Assembly: GCA_016196415.1 (NCBI GenBank) | Contig: JACPXS010000057.1 | Span: forward strand, 1 to 7,605 | DNA: 7,605 bases | Reading direction: 5' to 3' | DNA from: Candidatus Omnitrophota bacterium | Lineage (GTDB): Bacteria; Omnitrophota; Koll11; Aquiviventales; Aquiviventaceae | Notes under the pieces: generated by a model | Told to the model about the DNA's origin: nothing | The model's database searches: none | The model's input: the letters and a program-made list of their open reading frames with translations, nothing else | Position numbers and translations under genes: made by a program | Shown: positions 1-6,673 of the stretch, piece after piece | Layout of the letters: each line of letters starts with the position of its first letter | Position numbering within the stretch: the stretch's first letter is position 1

Positions 1-110
1 AGGTTGAGCCGCCACCCGATGACGGCCGTCAACGCCGCGCTCACCGCCATCGCACTGATCAGCGGCACCCAGGCCATGGGACGTCGTGACATCATCACGG
101 ATGAGCCCAT
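1..110 (-). CDS. GspM/PilO-like inner-membrane protein, N-terminal fragment (runs off left edge)
   Basis: Only the first 36 complete codons are in the window, reading MGSSVMMSRRPMAWVPLI and onward to a tryptophan-arginine-leucine-asparagine end. A short basic cytoplasmic segment (SRRP) precedes one hydrophobic helix (about residues 13-33), which is how GspM and PilO proteins begin. Those proteins are bitopic partners of GspL/PilN in the inner-membrane platform. The position directly after the GspL-like gene supports this. I chose ATG at 110 because GGAG lies 7 bases upstream. ATG codons at 95 and 92 are alternatives, and the one at 95 overlaps the stop of a tiny upstream frame as TGATG. About 90 bases separate it from the gspL stop. 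The identity rests on topology and synteny only, since the diagnostic periplasmic domain is outside the window. Confidence 0.6.
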   Translation of the reverse strand, partial: MGSSVMMSRRPMAWVPLISAMAVSAALTAVIGWRLN

Positions 111-160
111 CGGAGAACTCCGACGCGGATGGCGCGCAGCCTGGCCGCGCAGCGGCGTGA

Positions 161-180
161 CCCGCGGAATCTCCCGCGGG
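161..180. other. GC-only hairpin in the gspL-gspM gap
   Basis: A perfect 7-bp inverted repeat, CCCGCGG and CCGCGGG, is separated by 6 bases. It lies between the gspL stop and the start of the next gene. There is no following T-run on the minus strand, so it does not look like an intrinsic terminator. It could be an RNA processing or stability structure that sets relative expression of the two genes. A chance palindrome in GC-rich DNA is also possible. Confidence 0.4.
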
Positions 181-201
181 GCTCCACAGAACACCGCGGC
201 G

Positions 202-1866
202 TCATTTCGCCGCCTCCTCAAGTCGCAAGGCCCGCTGGATCTGCACGCCGAACGCCACCAGTTCTTTCCCGCTCACCGGATCGGTGACGATGTTCGTCGA
301 TAAGGGCTTGACGGCCTGCATCCCTGTGATGTTCTTCAGCCGATCAAGTAATTGGGTCACATCTTGGAAGGATGTCGCGCGCCCCTCCAAGACGCCTTGG
401 ACAATCCCGTTCTTGGAACATTCCAAGGTCGTCAGCCAGGCGGAATCCGGGAGCGCTTCAGCCGCTTGGGCAAACACCTGGGTCAGCACGGTGGATTCTT
501 TCACCAGTTGCTCCAACTGCCGGTTGCGCTGCTGGGTATGTTCCTGGCGCTGAATCAGCGCGCGGACCTCAGGGCGAAACGTCTGATAGAGGCGCTCTTG
601 GCGCTCCAGCGAATGCAAGATGCGCAGCTGCCGGTTTCGCAACCCCATCATGCCGTTCAACCCCAACGCAACAATCAGGGTGCCGCAAACCCCGCTGGTC
701 ATCACGGCGATACGGCGGAGGTGCTGAGCACGCAAGGCCTGCTGGGCGTGGGTCAAGAGATTGAGACGAACCCGTCCCAATCCGAACCCTTGGAGGGCAA
801 GCCCGAGGGCCGCCGCTGAGCGTTCAGGGTGCTCCAACGCAGCCACTCCTGCGACGATGCTGCTCCGCCCGTCGAAGGCCTCGACCGGAATGCCCTTCTG
901 GGCTGTTAGGCTCTCCCGGAGAGGAGCCAACGCCTCGGACGGTCCAAGCACCCACGTTGGCGCCGACACCTCACTGGCCTGCGCGCGAAGCGCCTCATAG
1001 GAAACCGCCGCAGCTTCCCAAAGCGATTCAGGCGACGCGCTGCTCACCGGGATGACCTGCAAGGTCTCAGCAGTCCACACAATCCATTCCGCCGACCGGT
1101 CAGTCAGGAGATGGAGGAGCGCTCCGTGCCTGACGTCGGAGAAACGATCGGCTTGATCGGTGGGCGATCGGGAAGAGGATCCTGCGGAAGGTGCGGAGGG
1201 CGCGGCGTCCGGGCGGGCGTTGAGGCGTTGGAAGGCCCAGGCGTTAAGCGCCGCCAGGGCGTTGAGCGTGACCGATCGGACGGAAAGACCCGCTCGGCGA
1301 CAGCAGGCGAGCCGTTCCTCAAGCAACGACTCCCGCATCGCCGCGACGAGTGCCGGAACTCCTTGCCGAGGGGAGCGCTCGGAAGACGGACGGGCCGCAC
1401 CGCGAATCCACGATGCCGCCGTCGCCATCCCAAATGGAAGACCGGCTCCGTCTGGATGAGAGAGCCACCAGTAATGCCACGCCGCCCCGCTCACGTCAAA
1501 GGGGAGCTGCTGCTGCAGCTCAAATTGCACGCCAAGCGCCGCGCGAGGCGGATTCGGAATCAGCGGAGTGACCGTGGCCAGAATGGCTGAGGCGCTGGGA
1601 ATGCCCAGCACCACAGGCGTTGTGATCGGCAGCGTCCGCCGCAACTCCGCAAGGGTGCGGGTGAGCGCCTCGGGATTGGAGGTCTCGCAGGGCAGATCGC
1701 GCATCCCCACGAGCGTGAGCGCGTGGGTTTCAGCAGGGACGGGGGCTGTTGGGATGCGGGGGGAAACGCTGCGCCGCTTGGCGAAGGAGGAGAGGGCGGA
1801 CGCCCGCTCCAGAATGACCGCTCGAACGGCTGAAGGACCGACTTCAAGACCGACGCTACGTGCCAT
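202..1866 (-). CDS. gspL: GspL-like platform protein (PilM-type actin-like domain fused to PilN-like domain), 554 aa
   Basis: This is likely the inner-membrane protein that links the secretion ATPase to the pseudopilus and GspM. Residues 1-370 resemble the PilM/GspL actin-like cytoplasmic domain, with an opening VGLEVGPSAVRAVIL, a Q-QQLPFD segment at 118-124 and GLAL-GFGLGRVRLNLL at 355-371. A low-complexity Ala/Ser/Pro linker sits at about 217-240. A basic stretch (QHLRR) leads into one membrane helix at about 386-408. A charged, glutamine- and arginine-rich coiled coil follows (411-465), then a compact alpha/beta periplasmic domain (about 475-545) as in PilN and GspL. The canonical actin-type phosphate motifs are degraded: LEVG replaces the IDIG-type motif, and no DIG appears around 250-264, so ATP binding is doubtful. 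The ATG at 1866 is the first start after an in-frame TGA; its Shine-Dalgarno is weak. It begins 29 bases after the preceding stop. A pilM-pilN fusion of a type IV pilus is the alternative reading. Confidence 0.8.
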   Translation of the reverse strand: MARSVGLEVGPSAVRAVILERASALSSFAKRRSVSPRIPTAPVPAETHALTLVGMRDLPCETSNPEALTRTLAELRRTLPITTPVVLGIPSASAILATVTPLIPNPPRAALGVQFELQQQLPFDVSGAAWHYWWLSHPDGAGLPFGMATAASWIRGAARPSSERSPRQGVPALVAAMRESLLEERLACCRRAGLSVRSVTLNALAALNAWAFQRLNARPDAAPSAPSAGSSSRSPTDQADRFSDVRHGALLHLLTDRSAEWIVWTAETLQVIPVSSASPESLWEAAAVSYEALRAQASEVSAPTWVLGPSEALAPLRESLTAQKGIPVEAFDGRSSIVAGVAALEHPERSAAALGLALQGFGLGRVRLNLLTHAQQALRAQHLRRIAVMTSGVCGTLIVALGLNGMMGLRNRQLRILHSLERQERLYQTFRPEVRALIQRQEHTQQRNRQLEQLVKESTVLTQVFAQAAEALPDSAWLTTLECSKNGIVQGVLEGRATSFQDVTQLLDRLKNITGMQAVKPLSTNIVTDPVSGKELVAFGVQIQRALRLEEAAK

Positions 1867-1895
1867 CGACCATCATTCTACGGCGTTTTAGGATC

Positions 1896-3461
1896 TTACT
1901 CAAGACGCCACACTTTGATCGGGGGGCCTTTCGGCGCGGTGAGCATCGGGGGTTCAACTCCGACAATCCACGTGCGCTCCGCTGGCGAGGGATCCTCCTC
2001 ATCCAGCTGGATGCCGGGACTTCCGTTGACATCTCTTGCGGCTTTCACTCGGAAGTAGTGGTTGCCAAACACCAGACCGGATGTGGTCGCGGAACTCACC
2101 GAGCTCCATGCCGACCACGCATCGTTGTCGAATGCAAAGGAGAAGACGCAGCTCCCTTCAGGGCAGCGAAAGGTAAAGGACCCGCTGGAATCCAGCGAAA
2201 AGCCTGCGGGTCCGCTCGTGATGATGGTTTCTGGCGAGAGCAACCCGAGATCGATCTCATCGGAGACCGCCTCTGAGACGTTGCCCGCCTTATCAATAAA
2301 CTTCACGTACACGGTTCGCAGCCCTCGCAGCGCGGTCAGTTGCCACAGCTCGCGTTGGGCGACGTACGGTTCCTCCACGTAGCCGGTCAAGAGATCGTTG
2401 CTCACCAGCATGCGCGCCACGCCCGAGGTGGCATCCGAGGCGTTCAACCCCAGCGTCACATAGATGCTGGTCGTCATGGAGGCTCCGCCATTCACCGTCA
2501 CGGTCCCGGTTGGAGGCATGGTGTCGATCGTGATACTCCAGACCAGGGGCACTTGGGCGTTGCCCGCCAGATCGGTCACGCGCAGCTCCAGGCTATTCGT
2601 TCCCTCTTTCCATGCCCCCCTTGTGGCGGTGAGGATCCCGGTCGTTTGATCAACGGTGAAGGACGCGGGGTTGCCATTGATGAGCAGCGTCATCCCCGTT
2701 GGCTGCACCCCGCTTGCGGCATCGGAAATCGTGGCCGTCACGGCAGGAGCCGCGACCTTCATCAGCGACCCGGGCTCAGGCCCGTAGGTCCCGATCTGCG
2801 GCGGGGTGGCGTCAACCCACACCTCGATGGAAATGGGCGGGCCAGCGCTGCCTGCGCCGTTCACCGCGCTCACAGAAAAGGTGTGCTTGCCATCGGCCAA
2901 TGGCGCGGCCCCTTGAGCCGCCATGTCATATGAGGTCGTCGTCGTCTCCACGACGGCATCCGGCATGCCATCGATGGCATAGCTGTAGCCGGCCACTTCC
3001 GGACCGGTTTGGGGAGGCTCCCACATAAACACGGGATCGTGATCCTTCTGCCACGTCTGAGGAGTAATCTGCGGGCCGAACAGCTCGGTTTTCGCGTAGA
3101 GCACTTTCAGCTCGAGCTCACTCGGCGGAGCGGGGGTCGTGGCTGAGAGGCTTGCCGCAATGAATCCCGCATCCAGCCGGAACCGCGAGCTGATCACGCG
3201 GCTCCCCGCCGTGGCACCCCCAAACGCAATTTGCTGGCGAAACGTGGATGAGCTGACCGTGCCTCCGCCCTGGTTCGTCTCCGCCGATTCTAACCGTTGG
3301 TTCTTCCCTTCGCTGACAGCCGCCTCGCTGACCGGAGCGCGCAGTAGGAGGCAGGCGGCAGGCGGCAGGAGGCAGGAAAAAACAGACCGAGCGGCGATGA
3401 GTGCGGCCGCGAAGCCGACCCGCTCAGAGACCGTGACGCCCTTCCATCCCGAATGCCACAT
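1896..3461 (-). CDS. Secreted multidomain fibronectin/Ig-like protein, 521 aa
   Basis: I do not recognise a named family for the whole protein. The N terminus has a signal-peptide-like segment (basic K8 and R14, hydrophobic 15-40), with a possible signal peptidase site after VSEA at 44-47. A short beta module follows (68-102, SSSTFRQQ and SSRFRLDAGF). A fibronectin-III-like domain spans about 143-217 (VFMWEPP, GYSYAIDG, DGKHTFSVSAVNGAG, WVDATPP). Ig-like domains cover about 219-313 and 316-405 (ELRVTDLAGN, YVKFIDKAGN). A last beta domain spans about 410-500, with cysteines at 433 and 438. There is no C-terminal membrane anchor. I chose ATG 3461. A GTG at 3524, two bases after the gspK stop, would add 21 repeat-derived arginine-rich residues and has no Shine-Dalgarno. 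Its position between gspK and gspL suggests an exported partner, substrate or adhesin of the machine; this is inferred from context. Confidence 0.75.
   Translation of the reverse strand: MWHSGWKGVTVSERVGFAAALIAARSVFSCLLPPAACLLLRAPVSEAAVSEGKNQRLESAETNQGGGTVSSSTFRQQIAFGGATAGSRVISSRFRLDAGFIAASLSATTPAPPSELELKVLYAKTELFGPQITPQTWQKDHDPVFMWEPPQTGPEVAGYSYAIDGMPDAVVETTTTSYDMAAQGAAPLADGKHTFSVSAVNGAGSAGPPISIEVWVDATPPQIGTYGPEPGSLMKVAAPAVTATISDAASGVQPTGMTLLINGNPASFTVDQTTGILTATRGAWKEGTNSLELRVTDLAGNAQVPLVWSITIDTMPPTGTVTVNGGASMTTSIYVTLGLNASDATSGVARMLVSNDLLTGYVEEPYVAQRELWQLTALRGLRTVYVKFIDKAGNVSEAVSDEIDLGLLSPETIITSGPAGFSLDSSGSFTFRCPEGSCVFSFAFDNDAWSAWSSVSSATTSGLVFGNHYFRVKAARDVNGSPGIQLDEEDPSPAERTWIVGVEPPMLTAPKGPPIKVWRLE
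3343..3377. repeat. Heptamer array C1 (GGCAGGM units) inside the signal-peptide codons
   Basis: Five consecutive 7-base units fit GGCAGGM, the outermost being the divergent AGTAGGA. They encode residues 29-40 of the Ig-like protein, the leucine/proline/alanine/cysteine-rich part of its signal peptide. The last two units belong to an 18-bp inverted repeat with the array at 3484-3518. Confidence 0.8.
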
Positions 3462-3483
3462 CCCTCGGCTGCTCACTCCCAGG

Positions 3484-3518
3484 TTCTGTGTCCTTGCTTC
3501 CTGCCTCCTGCCGCCCCT
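3484..3518. repeat. Heptamer array C2 (YYCYTGC units) upstream of the Ig-like gene
   Basis: About five degenerate 7-base units, best around TTCCTGC and CTCCTGC, lie in the leader between gspK and the Ig-like gene. They are the reverse complement of array C1. GGCGGCAGGAGGCAGGAA at 3361-3378 recurs exactly inverted at 3498-3515. The arms enclose 119 bases containing the proposed ATG. Confidence 0.7.
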
Positions 3519-3526
3519 CCTCACTG

Positions 3527-6500
3527 TTACCGCTGGACAATGGTGCGGATGCGCTGCGTGGCCTGCACGTGCTCCCCATCCATCGCCTGTCCAAGGCTGA
3601 TGATTTCGAACAGGTCCGACCGCGTGGTCAGCATGTGCGCCATGCGCTTGAACGTCGTCAATTTCTCTTCCTCATCCGATCCCAGCACATTACCGAGCAG
3701 GAGATCGCCAATCCCTCGGCCTCGCTGCTCTTGGTCGCCATAGGGACGCCCGCTGATGAGGCGCGACGCCAGCGTGTCCGTCATCCCCGGGAGCGCGCGC
3801 AGAACTTCCAGGGGAGCGGTATTGATGTTGATCGGGCCCACGCGGATCAGCTGCGGATCAAGCCGGACCTCGTCAACGTGACAGACCCCGCTCACGGAGG
3901 CGCAGGTGAGCTCTATGGTGAATGTGTTGGGTGGCGTCCCGTCCGTGGCCTCCTCCGGAGGCGTGCCGATGGTCACTTGTCCAATGACCAACCGTCCTTG
4001 GATGTCCGTCGACAGCGCAGGAGACCATTGGGTGAACGAATGATCCTGCCGTTCCCATCGTACGGCGAACTGTTCCCCGGCGCATCCGTCGCAGCCATAG
4101 AGGCTCAATCGATACGTGCCATCCGGAAGCCCTGTCCATTGCCATCGCCCGATCGCCTCCGATTGCTGCGGGTCGGTATGGACATAGAAGCCGTCGGCTT
4201 TCTCAGCCCAAGCGGCTTGCCCTACCTCATCCCCACCCCAATGCCCCTCGGCTTGCAACCGGTAGCCCTCAACCGTCAGGCGATCCACGATCCGGGCAAG
4301 GTCCGTGCTGGAAAACGGCTTCCACGCCATCCCACTCGGCAGCCCGGCCAACTCCCCGACCCCCTCAAGCGGACGATTCAGAATGGTGATCTCTCGGCTG
4401 GGATCGTGTACGATGGTCGTCAGGTCCTTGAGCTCCTTCATGCCATCGTTATCATTCATTTGCCCAGGCGTGTAGAGCTGAAGGGACGGATACCAGCCGT
4501 CGTCGACCCCATCACCATCCTGATCCACGATGACGCTCGGATCCCCCTTTTCAAGGCTTTGGAAGCTCGCCGTGGTCGCAAGGGGCAGTCGGTATTCCAC
4601 CTCATCAACGGTTGCGGACCCCAATCGAAGGATCAACCGAGAGACGCTCCCGCTCGGCACAGTGGTTTTCAACCAATCATCCTCCGGTGAGGGCGCCCCT
4701 CCTGGAAATTCAAGTTGGACCGCATTGACCTCAGAGGGGATTTCCCAGGCCGTGCGGGCGTCAATCCCGTTCCCAGCCAGCGTGGTCTGGGTGTCGTCAA
4801 GATCCACCGCAGCCACCAGCAACCCGTGGGCCCTAATAACCGACCCTGCCGGCAGCCGGGCCTGCCGCCCTCCGGTCAGCTCGCCCTCAATCGTCCAGCC
4901 GCCCAGGTGGATGTCATCACCGCTCAGATTGATGAGCTCCACATATTCGGCGTCTGGCTGAAGTGACAAGGTGATCCTTCTGACATAGTATGTCCCATTG
5001 GCATTCGTCTTGCCAATAGTCAGGCTCATTTTTCCATCTGAGCCGACGGCCATCGTTGAGGGGTGGTACTGCCCATCCACGAGCAGGTGGGTGGTGGTTC
5101 CCACACGCACCTCGCCGACGGTCTGGCTTTGGGCCGTTCCAAAGACACGGACGTAGTACCGGCCTGGTTGGAGCAACGTGTCGGTCCACGTCCACCGACC
5201 CTGACCGACCCCGCTGTTCGAGCAGGAGGCGGAGCCGACCGGACAGACCCAATCCGATCCTTGGGCGTCGAACGCTGCGGCGGATACTTCAAACTCCATC
5301 GCGGGATCGACCATCACTTCATTAAACCGGATCGCCTCAACCCCCCGCACAACCAGCCCGGTTCCTGCTGTGTCGGACACCAACTCAAGGCCGCGAAATG
5401 CGCAGACCGTCCCGTCCGATTCGTGATTGGACACTTCCACCGTCAACGTGCCGCTCAGCTCAAACATTCCCAAGGATTCCCCGTCACTCACCGAACGCTT
5501 GAGTTGGCCCGCGATCGCCACATCACCGATCTTGCTCCCTTCGATGCCGCGGGCCAGCAGGCGGAATTTCCCATCCGGCACCTGGACCGACCACGAGAGC
5601 GCGGCTCCGTTCGGCGTCTGGCTCAGATAGTGCCCTACGGGCTCGTTGCTCCGCGTCCAGCTCCCCAGAGGCCCCTGGTTCGGAATGAAAAGCGTTTGGG
5701 AGGATTTCGTCACCCGAGAGATATCCAGGTCGCGATCCACATCGTCAGCCATATTGACCGCCGCCTGCCAGGGATCTGCCACGCCGGCTTCCAGCAAAAC
5801 CGGCAGCAGCTCACTCGCCGCGAGGGTGTTGACGTTGGCCCTGGCGTTGCCGATCACGCTCACATTCAGATCCCACGTATAGGTCGTCGCAATCCGGGCA
5901 AGACGTCGAAGCTCGTCCTCCGTGAGCCCCGCAAGGCTCGCGAGCTCTTCCACCCCCTCAAGGCGCCGATCATCGCCCACCAGCGCCAAGGGCTGGTACT
6001 CATCAGGTTCATCAATGGCGCCATCGTGGTCATCGTCAACACCCGCCTTCCCTGGGTGGGCATCCTCGCCGTCGCGATACCGCTCAATCGCCTCCGCGAC
6101 TTCGTGCGCACGGTTGACATTCGCTTGCTCAAGGAGCCTCGTCAGGTTGATCGCGCCAAGGCCAACTTCGGAGGGGTCGGCTTGCGCCGCATTCAGATTC
6201 GCTTTTCCGGCCTCATCGATGATCTTCAGCGCATACCGCCCTACCGTCCTCCCATTGGAGTCTTTCACGAGCCACCACTTCGCGTCTTGCGTCCCATCGC
6301 CGTCCACATCCACATCGCTGCCGGCGGTCTGCTTCCACCAGGCCTCCGTCATCTCATCGACACGGGATCCCAACCGGTCTTCATCGAGCAACGCCCAGGC
6401 ATGGTTGACACCGCCCTCCGCAAGGTAGCGGGCTTGCGTGGTGGCCACAAACTGCCGACTCGCCTGCGTTTCCAAATACATCGAGAAGGCAAAGGCCACC

Positions 6501-6673
6501 CCCATGATGCCGATGACCGTCAGGAGGCTGACGACGATGAGGAGGGCAATTCCCCGCTCCCTCAATGGGGCATGAGGCATGGAGCATGGAGCATGAGACC
6601 CCTTCATTCGTGTGTCAATCCGCACTCCACAATCCACATTCCATTTAGCGATGGGGTTAGCTGGTGGGCACAT
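3527..6673 (-). CDS. gspK: Giant GspK-like tip pseudopilin with lamin-tail and carbohydrate-binding-like insertions, up to 1048 aa
   Basis: Residues 38-66 form a class III prepilin signal, RERG followed by IALLIVV and a hydrophobic helix. The usual glutamate at +5 is replaced by isoleucine; lack of Glu5 is a GspK hallmark. GspK-type helical parts follow: NLNAA at 159, AIERYRDGED at 195, DDDHDGAIDEPDEY at 213, NVNTL at 280, and NINTAPLEVLRALPGM at 949 with the C-terminal region to 1048. Typical GspK is about 300-350 residues. The excess is an insert at about 320-945 with three related beta modules (337-432, 466-573, 827-940), a lamin-tail-like domain (445-457 plus 574-709), and an aspartate-rich calcium-type motif (717-726). 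The start is uncertain: ATG 6673 overlaps gspJ and has weak GGTGA; ATG 6607 and 6580 give shorter leaders (18 and 9 residues). Expected role: capping the pseudopilus tip with GspI and GspJ in the periplasm. Confidence 0.85.
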   Translation of the reverse strand: MCPPANPIAKWNVDCGVRIDTRMKGSHAPCSMPHAPLRERGIALLIVVSLLTVIGIMGVAFAFSMYLETQASRQFVATTQARYLAEGGVNHAWALLDEDRLGSRVDEMTEAWWKQTAGSDVDVDGDGTQDAKWWLVKDSNGRTVGRYALKIIDEAGKANLNAAQADPSEVGLGAINLTRLLEQANVNRAHEVAEAIERYRDGEDAHPGKAGVDDDHDGAIDEPDEYQPLALVGDDRRLEGVEELASLAGLTEDELRRLARIATTYTWDLNVSVIGNARANVNTLAASELLPVLLEAGVADPWQAAVNMADDVDRDLDISRVTKSSQTLFIPNQGPLGSWTRSNEPVGHYLSQTPNGAALSWSVQVPDGKFRLLARGIEGSKIGDVAIAGQLKRSVSDGESLGMFELSGTLTVEVSNHESDGTVCAFRGLELVSDTAGTGLVVRGVEAIRFNEVMVDPAMEFEVSAAAFDAQGSDWVCPVGSASCSNSGVGQGRWTWTDTLLQPGRYYVRVFGTAQSQTVGEVRVGTTTHLLVDGQYHPSTMAVGSDGKMSLTIGKTNANGTYYVRRITLSLQPDAEYVELINLSGDDIHLGGWTIEGELTGGRQARLPAGSVIRAHGLLVAAVDLDDTQTTLAGNGIDARTAWEIPSEVNAVQLEFPGGAPSPEDDWLKTTVPSGSVSRLILRLGSATVDEVEYRLPLATTASFQSLEKGDPSVIVDQDGDGVDDGWYPSLQLYTPGQMNDNDGMKELKDLTTIVHDPSREITILNRPLEGVGELAGLPSGMAWKPFSSTDLARIVDRLTVEGYRLQAEGHWGGDEVGQAAWAEKADGFYVHTDPQQSEAIGRWQWTGLPDGTYRLSLYGCDGCAGEQFAVRWERQDHSFTQWSPALSTDIQGRLVIGQVTIGTPPEEATDGTPPNTFTIELTCASVSGVCHVDEVRLDPQLIRVGPININTAPLEVLRALPGMTDTLASRLISGRPYGDQEQRGRGIGDLLLGNVLGSDEEEKLTTFKRMAHMLTTRSDLFEIISLGQAMDGEHVQATQRIRTIVQR
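6567..6594. repeat. Heptamer array F (GRGGCAT/GGAGCAT units) in the gspK prepilin leader
   Basis: Four units of a 7-base repeat (GGGGCAT, GAGGCAT, then GGAGCAT twice) lie within codons for the gspK leader peptide, immediately before RERG. On the coding strand each unit supplies an ATG, at 6573, 6580, 6587 and 6594. Together these cover all three frames. Only the one at 6580 is in frame with gspK in this allele. Confidence 0.85.
6616..6643. repeat. Heptamer array E (CAHTCCR units) at the gspJ-gspK junction
   Basis: Four 7-base units fit CAHTCCR, such as CACTCCA and CAATCCA. They lie just after the gspJ stop, between the first (6673) and second (6607) possible gspK ATGs. If gspK starts at 6607 or 6580 this array is untranslated leader. 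If it starts at 6673 it encodes the oddly cysteine- and tryptophan-containing residues WNVDCGVRI. Confidence 0.75.

Noticed and set aside
4..303. Plus-strand frame of 99 codons at the left edge
   Set aside because: Antisense to the GspM-like start and the gspL end. The hydrophobic stretch it shows mirrors the membrane helix coded on the minus strand.
3343..3518. CRISPR array
   Set aside because: The repeat period is 7 bases with no spacers of constant length and no unique spacer sequence, so it is not CRISPR.
3488..4690. 400-codon plus-strand open frame
   Set aside because: Antisense to the C-terminal part of gspK and crossing the gspK/Ig-like gene boundary. It has no domain or credible ribosome site.
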